A stretch of DNA of 64,000 nt, taken from the NCBI RefSeq assembly GCF_900638305.1, contig NZ_LR134506.1, forward strand, positions 620,001 to 684,000, given 5' to 3'. Positions 9,032 to 16,902 of the stretch are shown in pieces. Source of the stretch: Porphyromonas cangingivalis (GTDB lineage Bacteria > Bacteroidota > Bacteroidia > Bacteroidales > Porphyromonadaceae). The first letter of the stretch is position 1, and each line of letters opens with the position of its first letter. The notes under the pieces were generated by a model. That model did not search any database. It saw only the letters and a list, made by a program, of their open reading frames with translations, and was not told where the DNA came from. The translations under genes were made by a program, and so were the position numbers.

Positions 9032-10015
9032 TTATGGCAACGTCCTCAAAAGTGTCGTGCGAAGAAGGAAACACAATACCAAGCACACGAGTCCTGCAAG
9101 CAAGAAGGGTAAGAATAGTTCCTCCTTCTGAGTAAACGTCTCCACCTTGATTTTTATCTTCTCCATCTTATCGATTTCGCTATAAATGGCTTCCAGGCTG
9201 TTATTGTCGGTCGCTCTGAAATAATGCCCGCCTGACTTTTCGGCAATAGACTGCAAAGTGCCCTCATCTATGTCCACGGGAACATTCTGATATTGTATCC
9301 CAAAAGGTGTCTGAAAGGGATAAGGTGCAGTCCCTTGTGTGCCCACCCCTATCGTATAGATACGCACACCCAGTGCCTGTGCGATTTCGGCAGCTGTCAG
9401 AGGTGTGATTTCTCCCGAGTTATTTGATCCATCGGTGAGCAAGATTACGACTTTGGAGTCTTTTCCCTCGACATCTTTCAGACGACTGATGGCTGTTGCA
9501 AGTCCATTACCTATGGCCGTACCATCATTGATGATGCCTGTCTGGATACCCTGCAACAGATTGAGAAGAGTCGCTTGGTCTGTGGTCATAGGGCACTGGG
9601 TGAAGCTCTCGCCTGCAAAGACGACTAAGCCGATATTATCGTTGGGGCGCGAAGATATAAACTGTGCTGCCACATCCTTTGCGGCCTCAAGCCTGTTTGG
9701 CTTCAAGTCCTCTGCAAGCATACTTGTCGAGATGTCCATCGCCATGACGATGTTGATACCCTCTGTCGTTGAATTGCTTTTGGAATGTGTGCGTTGGGGT
9801 CTCGCCAAGGCAATAACCACAAAGATTATACTTGCCAAGAGGAGGGCAAACGGCAACCAGAACAAATGTGTCCTCCAGCCTTTGGAGATATGGGAAACCC
9901 CTTTTGTTGTCGACAGTGTAAATGTCGCAGGTACCTTTCTTCTATATATGTAAAGAGCTACCAGCAGCGGGACTACCAGCAACACAAAAAAGACCGACGG
10001 ATAAGCAAATATCAT
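9032..10015 (-). CDS. batA: BatA: VWA-domain membrane protein
   Basis: A 327-residue protein with the same plan as BatB: two N-terminal transmembrane helices, a VWA domain with DISTS at residues 94-98, and a C-terminal transmembrane helix. The motif IALARPQ before the VWA domain is shared with BatB. It is the first of the tandem VWA genes in the operon. BatA was among the genes first tied to aerotolerance in B. fragilis; the precise function is not established. Confidence 0.9.
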   Translation of the reverse strand: MIFAYPSVFFVLLVVPLLVALYIYRRKVPATFTLSTTKGVSHISKGWRTHLFWLPFALLLASIIFVVIALARPQRTHSKSNSTTEGINIVMAMDISTSMLAEDLKPNRLEAAKDVAAQFISSRPNDNIGLVVFAGESFTQCPMTTDQATLLNLLQGIQTGIINDGTAIGNGLATAISRLKDVEGKDSKVVILLTDGSNNSGEITPLTAAEIAQALGVRIYTIGVGTQGTAPYPFQTPFGIQYQNVPVDIDEGTLQSIAEKSGGHYFRATDNNSLEAIYSEIDKMEKIKIKVETFTQKEELFLPFLLAGLVCLVLCFLLRTTLLRTLP

Positions 10016-10045
10016 AGTAATACTCTGATACAGGGTTATAAAGAT

Positions 10046-11026
10046 TTATTCTCCCGACGTTGTCGGCTCACTTGTGATCTCATCTGTCTGTTGAGGACGA
10101 TTCTCGTTCACAAATGTTTCAGAGAGGTTGAATATCCCGATGTTGTCTTGGGCAGAGGGGATGTATTTCGCAAACTTTGCAAGATCTGCAGTCGACAATA
10201 TCCTTTGGAGGGCGGTGTACGAATGATCTTTGGTCACACCGAGTCTGAATGCCTCGAGGATCTCTGTACTTGTGCGATCCCAAGTAGCTATGCCATATAC
10301 TCTGAATATGTATCGACGGAGGATGTCTGTGAGTTCGGTATAGTACTGTTTGGTCTGATTGTTCTCCCATAGTCCCCGACTCTTCAGGGCACTCAGAGCT
10401 TCCATCGCTTCTTCGTAAGGCTCTTTCTCAGGCTCCGCCGATTTGACCTCGGAAGCTTCCTTAGGTCTCTTGATGTACAGCCACAATCGATACCCTCCGA
10501 ATGCCAAGATCAGCACCAAAAGTCCTGAGATGACATACATGAGATAATCTTTCCACACAAAGGGAGTATTCCAAGCCCCCTTTATATCATTATATTGCTC
10601 AGGATTGGAGAGATCCACCGGAACCGTATTCACCAGAAGGGTTGGTGTCTCGGATGCTTTGTGAAGACTGTCTCCCACCAGAGCCTGAATATTATCAAGC
10701 ACATACATCGCAGAGTCGAACGAGGTGATGACGACACTATACACGGCTTCCCTGAGTTTGTCATTGACCTCTAGAGAGTCCACGAGGCCATAGTCGATGA
10801 TCTCCACCCCACTGACCAGTGTATCCGGAGGAAGGATCAGGCGTGCGGGTGTAGCCTTCTCATGGATCACACGCACCTGCATCTTGACTTGCTCTCCTAT
10901 CAGTATCTCATTCCTTTCGAGCGTAGGCAGTACCCTCACCTCTTGGGCTAAAGATGAGACAATACCTACGAAAAGACAGATAAAGGCAATGGATAATATC
11001 CTTACATTCTTCGTTAAATGATTCAT
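10046..11026 (-). CDS. Bat-operon membrane protein, BatD-like, unnamed
   Basis: A 326-residue protein found at this place in Bacteroidales bat operons, between the DUF58 gene and batA. It has a signal peptide (about residues 1-27), a periplasmic beta-rich domain resembling a short BatD (30-150), one transmembrane helix (about 160-182) and a cytoplasmic helical tail of about 140 residues with the conserved-looking YYTELTDILRRYI. No enzymatic motif is seen. It is probably a structural or adaptor subunit of the Bat complex (inference). Confidence 0.75.
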   Translation of the reverse strand: MNHLTKNVRILSIAFICLFVGIVSSLAQEVRVLPTLERNEILIGEQVKMQVRVIHEKATPARLILPPDTLVSGVEIIDYGLVDSLEVNDKLREAVYSVVITSFDSAMYVLDNIQALVGDSLHKASETPTLLVNTVPVDLSNPEQYNDIKGAWNTPFVWKDYLMYVISGLLVLILAFGGYRLWLYIKRPKEASEVKSAEPEKEPYEEAMEALSALKSRGLWENNQTKQYYTELTDILRRYIFRVYGIATWDRTSTEILEAFRLGVTKDHSYTALQRILSTADLAKFAKYIPSAQDNIGIFNLSETFVNENRPQQTDEITSEPTTSGE

Positions 11027-11031
11027 ATCTC

Positions 11032-11910
11032 CTATCGTTTTCGAGTAGAGAATAGACGGATGAGGCTGGGGACATAGTCCTTATTGGTTGCTGTCGATAC
11101 GAAACTGATATCGTACTTGGAGAATGTCGTCTGCATATACTCACAGATCTCATCCCAGTATTTTCGGTAAGCCGACAACACTGCTTTCGATGAACTATCG
11201 ATCAGCATCATCTCTCCTGTCTCCGCATCGCGGACATTGAGCAGCCCCACGTCCGGCAGGTTTGCCTCATGTGGGTCGTACACCTGCACCGCCATGACAT
11301 CGTGCTTCTTGGCTACGACACTTACGGTCGCGTCATAGTTCATCTCGTTGATGAAGTCAGAGAGGACAAACATACTGCAGTGCTTCTTCTGCATATTGTT
11401 GGCATATATGAGTGCCTTAGACAGGTCTGTCCCCTGTCCTTCCGGGTTCATCAGTAAGATCTCTCTCAGGATATGTAGTACGTGTTTGCGGCCTTTGGCA
11501 GGAGGGATGAACTTCTCTATCCTGTCAGAAAAGAAGAGTACTCCGACCTTATCATTGTTCGTGATACAGGAGAATGCCAGCGTGCCCGCAATCTCTGCGA
11601 TGAGCTGTCTCTTGGTACGCTCGTGTGTACCGAAGCGTCCACTCGAAGACACGTCTATGAGAAGAAGCACGGTGAGTTCACGCTCTTCTTCGAACACCTT
11701 GATGTAAGGCTTGGCATATCTCGCCGTTACGTTCCAGTCTATATCTCGGATGTCATCACCGTGCCGATACTCTCGGACTTCACTGAACGCCATCCCTCGA
11801 CCTTTGAATGCAGACCGATACTCCCCGGCAAAGATATTGCGAGAGAGATTTTTCGTCTTGATCTCTATGCGCCTTATCTTCTGGAGGAGTTCATTGGTGT
11901 CTGTTATCAT
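11032..11910 (-). CDS. DUF58 (VWA-like) protein of the bat operon
   Basis: A 292-residue cytosolic protein. The DUF58 signature EYRHGDDIRDIDW is at residues 47-59, and a VWA-like fold follows with DVSSS at 86-90. DUF58 proteins normally partner with MoxR ATPases, matching the adjacent gene. An upstream TTG at 11964 would overlap moxR by 4 nt and add 18 residues; the ATG at 11910 is preferred because homologues begin with a sequence like MxTNELLxKIRRIEI. MoxR plus DUF58 is a chaperone-like pair in many bacteria. Confidence 0.87.
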   Translation of the reverse strand: MITDTNELLQKIRRIEIKTKNLSRNIFAGEYRSAFKGRGMAFSEVREYRHGDDIRDIDWNVTARYAKPYIKVFEEERELTVLLLIDVSSSGRFGTHERTKRQLIAEIAGTLAFSCITNNDKVGVLFFSDRIEKFIPPAKGRKHVLHILREILLMNPEGQGTDLSKALIYANNMQKKHCSMFVLSDFINEMNYDATVSVVAKKHDVMAVQVYDPHEANLPDVGLLNVRDAETGEMMLIDSSSKAVLSAYRKYWDEICEYMQTTFSKYDISFVSTATNKDYVPSLIRLFSTRKR

Positions 11911-11960
11911 CGTTCGCTGTATTTTTGTTGTATTGAAGGACAATTTCGGAAGTCTGTGGA

Positions 11961-12959
11961 TCAAGGCACGTCGACCTTGTCCAATATCTCGTTGATGACC
12001 TCTTCGGGCTTCAAGTTGTTTGCTTCGGCTTCGTAGGAGAGACCGATGCGATGACGAAGGACATCATGACATACCGCACGTATGTCTTCAGGTATCACAA
12101 ATCCCCTACGCTTGATGAAGGCATAAGCTCTCGCTGCCAAAGCAAGATTGATCGACGCACGAGGAGATGCCCCATAACTGATCATGTTTGTCAGATTGGG
12201 AAGCCCACTCTCGGCCGGAAATCTTGTTGCAAAGACGATATCCACAATATACTTGTGTATCTTCTCATCTATGTACACTTGGTGGACTATGCTGCGAGCA
12301 TGCTTGATGTTGTCGATGGTCACGACAGGACGGACATCGGCCTTGGTCTCCTTGATTTGATCCAAGATGATCTTACGCTCCTCCTCCTTCGTGGGGTAGC
12401 CGACATTTACCTTGAGCATGAAACGGTCGGTCTGAGCTTCGGGAAGGGTATACGTACCCTCTTGGTCTATGGGGTTCTGTGTCGCCATGACCAAGAATGG
12501 GTCGGGTAGCTTGAATGTCTCCTCTCCGATCGTCACCTGCTTTTCCTGCATCGCCTCGAGGAGAGCACTCTGCACCTTGGCAGGCGCACGGTTGATCTCA
12601 TCGGCGAGAACAAGGTTGGCGAAGATGGGGCCTTGTTTGACACTGAAAGACTCATTCTTCTGACTGTATATCTGTGTCCCTATCACGTCGGCAGGCAACA
12701 AGTCCGGGGTGAACTGAATACGACTGAACTCAGCATCCATAAGTGATGCGAGAGTCTTGATTGCCAATGTTTTCGCGAGACCCGGCACCCCCTCCAAGAG
12801 GATGTGTCCATTGGCCAGCAAGCCGATGAGTAAGCTCTCTCTCAAGTGCTTCTGCCCGACGATGACAGAGTTCATCCCGGTGTCCAAAAGATCCAAAAAT
12901 CGGCTCTCACGCTCGATAAGTTCCGTCAACGCACGGACATCTACAACATTGTTCTCCAT
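11961..12959 (-). CDS. moxR: MoxR-family AAA+ ATPase, first gene of the bat operon
   Basis: A 332-residue AAA+ ATPase. Walker A is GVPGLAKT (residues 57-64) and Walker B is VLADEIN (about 115-121), followed by the sensor region QEKQVTIGEE and ATQNPID. MoxR proteins act as chaperones that activate or assemble VWA-domain partners. Here it heads the operon containing a DUF58 protein and two VWA proteins. A perfect -7 box for this strand lies at 13032-13039, about 75 nt before the ATG. Confidence 0.93.
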   Translation of the reverse strand: MENNVVDVRALTELIERESRFLDLLDTGMNSVIVGQKHLRESLLIGLLANGHILLEGVPGLAKTLAIKTLASLMDAEFSRIQFTPDLLPADVIGTQIYSQKNESFSVKQGPIFANLVLADEINRAPAKVQSALLEAMQEKQVTIGEETFKLPDPFLVMATQNPIDQEGTYTLPEAQTDRFMLKVNVGYPTKEEERKIILDQIKETKADVRPVVTIDNIKHARSIVHQVYIDEKIHKYIVDIVFATRFPAESGLPNLTNMISYGASPRASINLALAARAYAFIKRRGFVIPEDIRAVCHDVLRHRIGLSYEAEANNLKPEEVINEILDKVDVP

Positions 12960-13027
12960 TATTGTTATGTTATGCTAAGTGATTTAATTTAATTCAAACT
13001 TCACAGCCCCCAATGGGCTTCTAACAA

Positions 13028-13059
13028 CCCACAAATATAACTATTATAGTATATGTGGG
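13028..13059. promoter_or_regulatory. moxR/bat operon promoter within an inverted repeat
   Basis: On the minus strand TATATTTG (13032-13039) matches TAnnTTTG exactly, and a TTGC about 21 nt upstream may be the -33 element. The box is inside a 32-nt dyad (CCCACA...TGTGGG arms with a small bulge), which could be an operator. Confidence 0.55.
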
Positions 13060-13074
13060 CGCAATGATATGTAG

Positions 13075-13082
13075 TAAATTTG
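13075..13082 (+). promoter_or_regulatory. Rightward -7-like box upstream of R2
   Basis: TAAATTTG matches the consensus exactly. A transcript from here would reach the R2 palindrome and its T-run after roughly 130 nt, before any gene. Activity is not certain. Confidence 0.35.
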
Positions 13083-13157
13083 CCTAAATGACACCACGAG
13101 TCCACTGAGAAAAGTGCTCTCGACCCGAACAAAATCAGGTGTTGAAGGAGCGAATTT

Positions 13158-13220
13158 AAGTCGTATGATTCGATGCATCGAATCATACGACTTTCGTCAT
13201 CAAGTCTTACGACTTTTTTT
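13158..13220 (+). repeat. Dispersed palindromic element, copy R2 (best copy)
   Basis: The 36-nt part (13158-13193) is a perfect 18+18 palindrome centred on ATGCAT. It is followed by the 8-nt spacer TCGTCATC (13194-13201), a 14-nt arm AAGTCTTACGACTT (13202-13215) and a T-run to 13220. This copy shows the full 36-8-14-T plan. Confidence 0.85.
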
Positions 13221-13350
13221 GATCGCTCGTTCAAGAAAAAACTCTCGTACATACTCATCTCTTAGAGAATGCTCTACCCTTGTGCATTACCCCACTCGGA
13301 GGGATAAGGAGAAATGATCGGCATTTCGGAATGTATTGTCAAAAAATCAT

Positions 13351-13358
13351 TACATTTG
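13351..13358 (+). promoter_or_regulatory. Bacteroidetes -7 box for plsC
   Basis: TACATTTG, exact consensus, 86 nt upstream of the chosen ATG at 13445. It lies downstream of the alternative TTG start at 13280, which argues against that start. Confidence 0.6.
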
Positions 13359-13444
13359 CGTACAACTATTCGATGCATATACACAAGCAAGAAATAAGTA
13401 ACTTTAACCCTGCATCTAACACATTAATCTTAACAACAATAACA

Positions 13445-14173
13445 ATGGGTCGGATCCTGTATGTAATATACATTGTACTGATATTTACACCTCTGTTTGC
13501 CATCATCACCATCCTGACTGCTGTGGTCGCTGCCGTGGGAAGTATCATCGGACTTGAACGCTTCGCAACCATGTATCCCGGGATGGTGTGGAGCAAACTG
13601 ACCATTATCTTGTCCTTATGTCGTATTACCATAGAGGGGAGAGAAAACATCCCCACAGATAAGTATTGTGTGATCGCCTGCAACCATCAGAGTGCATTTG
13701 ATATCTGGGCCTTGTACGGATATACCCACATCCCATTCAAGTGGGTACTTAAGGGTTCTCTCAGCAGAGTGCCATTTGTTGGCTGGGCTTGTCGCAAGTG
13801 TGGATTTATCTTTGTTGACAATTCGAGTCCGGAGAGAGCTGCCAATGTTGTGTACATGGCCAATCAGGTGCTCAAGAACGAATATCATGTCATGATATTT
13901 CCGGAAGGTACACGGAGTCCTGATGGCAGGCTGGGGAAGTTCAAAAAAGGGGCGTTCAAGATAGCCATGGATACAGGTGCTCCTGTCATCCCTATATCTA
14001 TAAGTGGTGCATATCAGATACTTAGTAAGGATGACATCATCCCCAAGCGTGGACACATCCGCCTCAAGATACACCCACAGATAGATAGCACTCAGTATCC
14101 TCAGGATGTGAGGGGGCTACTTGCACTTTCGGCAGACACAAGAGCTGCCATAGAGAGTGGAATTGTGCCTTGA
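13445..14173 (+). CDS. plsC: 1-acyl-sn-glycerol-3-phosphate acyltransferase (PlsC family)
   Basis: Membrane acyltransferase that acylates lysophosphatidate to phosphatidate in phospholipid synthesis. The catalytic motif NHQSAFD (H-x4-D) and the second motif FPEGTRSPDG are both intact. One or two N-terminal hydrophobic segments start right after MGRILYVIYIV. The ATG at 13445 gives 242 residues, normal for PlsC; a TTG at 13280 would add 55 residues unlike the family and precede the promoter box. It stands alone, divergent from moxR. Confidence 0.9.
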   Translation: MGRILYVIYIVLIFTPLFAIITILTAVVAAVGSIIGLERFATMYPGMVWSKLTIILSLCRITIEGRENIPTDKYCVIACNHQSAFDIWALYGYTHIPFKWVLKGSLSRVPFVGWACRKCGFIFVDNSSPERAANVVYMANQVLKNEYHVMIFPEGTRSPDGRLGKFKKGAFKIAMDTGAPVIPISISGAYQILSKDDIIPKRGHIRLKIHPQIDSTQYPQDVRGLLALSADTRAAIESGIVP

Positions 14174-14296
14174 AAATCAGGGTCTGCATGACGCTCTTTA
14201 TACGAATTGTGTCAAATACCTATATATGATTAATATTTATTGTTATAATCGCAGTAAATAATCTTTGATAGGTATGGTTATTATCAAGTATATTAC

Positions 14297-14304
14297 TATC
14301 TTTG
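14297..14304 (+). promoter_or_regulatory. Bacteroidetes -7 box for the kor operon
   Basis: TATCTTTG, exact consensus, about 112 nt before korD. The resulting leader of about 100 nt has only a weak stem (CCTCT/AGAGG, 14355-14378). Confidence 0.55.
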
Positions 14305-14415
14305 ACAGCAAATAAATACATTCTTCTCTAAAATCTTAAACCCAGGGTCGAACGCCTCTGGCAGACAGCTTGGAGAGGAGTCATAGCTCATCTAAATATT
14401 AATCTAATATATTTT

Positions 14416-14643
14416 ATGGCAAAGATCAAAGGAGCGGTAGTTGTTAATACTCAACGCTGCAAGGGCTGCAACCTCTGTGTTGTCTCTTGCCCTACTAAGA
14501 CACTTTCACTTCACCCTGATGAAGTAAATGACAAAGGCTATCACTATGCCTACATGAAAGAGCCGGACTTGTGCATCGGCTGTGCCAACTGTGGTACGGT
14601 ATGCCCTGATGGTTGCATCACAGTGTACAAAGTGAAGTTGTAA
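14416..14643 (+). CDS. korD: 2-oxoacid:ferredoxin oxidoreductase, ferredoxin-like delta subunit
   Basis: A 75-residue ferredoxin with two 4Fe-4S motifs: C15-C18-C21-C25 and C53-C56-C59-C63. It passes electrons from the TPP-dependent catalytic subunits to ferredoxin. As the first gene of a delta-alpha-beta-gamma cluster, it belongs to a four-subunit oxidoreductase. The substrate is 2-oxoglutarate or a branched-chain 2-oxoacid (Kor versus Vor cannot be settled from sequence). Confidence 0.88.
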   Translation: MAKIKGAVVVNTQRCKGCNLCVVSCPTKTLSLHPDEVNDKGYHYAYMKEPDLCIGCANCGTVCPDGCITVYKVKL

Positions 14644-14769
14644 CCGACGACAAGAAGGTGCTGTCAAACTGTGCTTCCAGAGTTATCCTAACACTTCAGG
14701 ACCGCAGGTGAACGACAGTTCGTTGGTAAAGAACAAAAGGTATTAACGAAAAACAACCCAAAAACTACT

Positions 14770-15852
14770 ATGTCAGAAGAAATTAAACTGATGAAGGGCA
14801 ATGAGGCCATTGCCCACGCCGCTATCCGTTATGGTACTGATGGATACTTCGGTTATCCTATCACACCTCAGAGTGAGGTTCTTGAAACATTTACTGAACT
14901 CGCACCTTGGGAGACAACAGGTATGGTCGTACTCCAAGCAGAAAGTGAAGTCGCAGCGATCAACATGGTCTACGGAGGTGCAGGCTGTGGTAAGAGAGTC
15001 ATGACATCTTCCTCGAGCCCCGGTATGAGTCTCAAGCAAGAGGGGGTATCTTACCTCGCAGGTGCTGAGCTCCCATGTCTCCTCGTCAATGTGATGCGTG
15101 GTGGCCCCGGTCTCGGTACGATCCAGCCCAGTCAGGCAGACTATTTCCAAACTGTAAAAGGTGGTGGACATGGCGACTATCGTCTCATCACACTTGCTCC
15201 TAACTCGGTGCAGGAGATGGTGGACTTCGTTGCCCTCGGATTTGACTTGGCATTCAAGTACCTTAACCCTGCGATCATCCTTTCTGACGGTGTGATCGGC
15301 CAGATGATGGAGAAGGTCATTCTTCCTCCTATGAGACCAAGAAGAACTGAGGAGGAAATCCGCAAGGAATGTCCTTGGGCTACACTCGGTAAGCCAAGTA
15401 CGAGAGAGCCTAATGTCATCACATCTCTTGAGCTTGATTCTCAAGTGATGGAGCAGAATAACCATAGATTCCAAGCTAAATACGCTCGCATCGAGGAGCA
15501 TGAAGTGAGATTTGAGGAAACAATGTGTGATGATGCTGACTATATCATTGTGGCATTTGGCTCTTCAAGCCGTATTTGCTCGAAGACTGTGGAGCTTGCA
15601 AGAGAACAAGGTATCAAGTTGGGTCTCCTACGCCCCATCACACTATGGCCTTTCCCAACCAAAGAGATCCAACGCCTTGCTGAAAGAGTCAAAGGCTTCT
15701 TGTCGGTAGAACTCAATGCAGGTCAGATGGTAGAGGATGTGAAACTCGCGGTCAATGGTAAAGTGCCTGTATATCACTACGGACGTATGGGCGGTATGCT
15801 TTTCTCTCCGGACGAAGTTCTCGATGCTCTTCGCAAAGAATTTAACCTATAA
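14770..15852 (+). CDS. korA: 2-oxoacid:ferredoxin oxidoreductase, alpha subunit
   Basis: A 360-residue alpha subunit of the oxidoreductase that converts a 2-oxoacid plus CoA to acyl-CoA and reduced ferredoxin. The pyrimidine-binding domain shows GYPITPQSE near the start and the SSSPGMSLKQEG motif; the C-terminal half is the transketolase C-like domain (FGSSSRICSKTVELAREQG). Databases often call this family VorB (3-methyl-2-oxobutanoate). It provides succinyl-CoA or branched acyl-CoA in anaerobic metabolism. Confidence 0.9.
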   Translation: MSEEIKLMKGNEAIAHAAIRYGTDGYFGYPITPQSEVLETFTELAPWETTGMVVLQAESEVAAINMVYGGAGCGKRVMTSSSSPGMSLKQEGVSYLAGAELPCLLVNVMRGGPGLGTIQPSQADYFQTVKGGGHGDYRLITLAPNSVQEMVDFVALGFDLAFKYLNPAIILSDGVIGQMMEKVILPPMRPRRTEEEIRKECPWATLGKPSTREPNVITSLELDSQVMEQNNHRFQAKYARIEEHEVRFEETMCDDADYIIVAFGSSSRICSKTVELAREQGIKLGLLRPITLWPFPTKEIQRLAERVKGFLSVELNAGQMVEDVKLAVNGKVPVYHYGRMGGMLFSPDEVLDALRKEFNL

Positions 15853-15888
15853 GGCTTTGGCTTGACTTCTCTCACTTGTAAACAGAAT

Positions 15889-16059
15889 ATGGCACGCTTC
15901 TTACAGATACTTACACTGCTCTTCCTGCTCCTTGCTGTGGCTGCAGTGATTGTGTTTTTTGCCCTTCCGGAGTCTAAGACATTGTTCTATATCCTTGGTG
16001 GGACAGCAGTTGGGGTGAGGTTGATATTCTACTTCATCAAGTTCATTACAAGAGCGTGA
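15889..16059 (+). CDS. Small membrane protein within the kor operon
   Basis: A 56-residue protein with two predicted membrane segments (about residues 5-25 and 31-50) and a basic end. It lies 36 nt after korA and 54 nt before korB, all on one strand. The ATG at 15889 is preferred over a TTG at 15862. I do not recognise a family; position suggests a link with the oxidoreductase, perhaps membrane association, but that is inference. Confidence 0.6.
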   Translation: MARFLQILTLLFLLLAVAAVIVFFALPESKTLFYILGGTAVGVRLIFYFIKFITRA

Positions 16060-16113
16060 ATCAAGCGGTCTACAATAAAATAAAAATTACAACCCATAAA
16101 TAATATCAACAAC

Positions 16114-16875
16114 ATGGATATTAAAGATATTATCAAACCCGAAAACTTGGTGTATCAAAAGCCAAAGCTAATGAATGATACCCAGATGCACTACTGCCCG
16201 GGTTGTAGCCACGGTGTGGTGCACAAGCTCGTTGCGGAGATCATCGAAGAAATGAATATGGGCGAACAGAGTATAGGGGTCGCTCCTGTAGGATGTGCCG
16301 TATTCGCATATAAGTACATCGATATCGACTGGCAAGAGGCAGCTCACGGTAGAGCACCTGCTCTTGCAACTGCTATCAAGAGACTCAACCCGGACAAGCT
16401 CGTCTTCACATACCAGGGCGACGGTGACCTCGCAGCTATCGGTACAGCAGAAACCATCCACGCTTGTAACAGAGGTGAAAATATCACCATCATCTTCATC
16501 AACAACGGTATTTATGGTATGACGGGGGGGCAGATGGCTCCTACTACCCTACCCGGCATGAAGACTGCGACTTGTCCTGCTGGACGTAATGTCGAACTCA
16601 ACGGTTATCCTCTCAAGATCTCAAACCTTCTTAAGGAACTTGATGGCACATGTTATGTTACAAGACAGTCTGTGCATAATGCCCCTTCGGTAAAGAAGGC
16701 TAAGAAAGCTATCCGTAAGGCATTCGAAAACTCCCTCAACCGTAAGGGTACTTCAGTGGTAGAAATCGTTTCTACATGTAACTCAGGCTGGAAGCTGTCT
16801 CCTGCTGCATCTAATGACTGGATGGTCGAAAATATGTTTGCACACTATCCAATCGGAGACTTAAAGGACGAGTAA
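16114..16875 (+). CDS. korB: 2-oxoacid:ferredoxin oxidoreductase, beta (TPP-binding) subunit
   Basis: A 253-residue beta subunit. It has the N-terminal CPGC motif (C28, C31) and the TPP/Mg motif GDGDLAAIG with NNGIYGMTGGQ downstream. Together with korA it forms the TPP-dependent active site. The thiamine operon in this same window would supply the cofactor. Confidence 0.92.
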   Translation: MDIKDIIKPENLVYQKPKLMNDTQMHYCPGCSHGVVHKLVAEIIEEMNMGEQSIGVAPVGCAVFAYKYIDIDWQEAAHGRAPALATAIKRLNPDKLVFTYQGDGDLAAIGTAETIHACNRGENITIIFINNGIYGMTGGQMAPTTLPGMKTATCPAGRNVELNGYPLKISNLLKELDGTCYVTRQSVHNAPSVKKAKKAIRKAFENSLNRKGTSVVEIVSTCNSGWKLSPAASNDWMVENMFAHYPIGDLKDE

Positions 16876-16902
16876 AAAACAAGAACTTAAAGATCAAAGA
16901 TT

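Larger units (their letters stand above)
12960..13444. other. Divergent intergenic region between moxR and plsC
   Basis: 485 nt with no convincing gene. It holds the leftward moxR promoter (13032-13039) within a larger inverted repeat (13028-13059), a rightward -7-like box TAAATTTG (13075-13082), the dispersed palindrome R2 (13158-13220) and the rightward plsC -7 box (13351-13358). A small hairpin AGCCC/GGGCT (13005-13019) lies in the moxR leader. Confidence 0.6.

Noticed and set aside
8331-9131. 266-residue rightward frame antisense to batB
   Set aside because: It is a mirror frame of batB/batA; the leftward frames encode clear VWA proteins.
13114-13317. 67-residue frame across palindrome R2
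   Set aside because: The residues come from the repeat itself; composition is not protein-like.
13280-13444. N-terminal extension of PlsC from the TTG at 13280
   Set aside because: It contains the plsC -7 box and is unlike PlsC N-termini.
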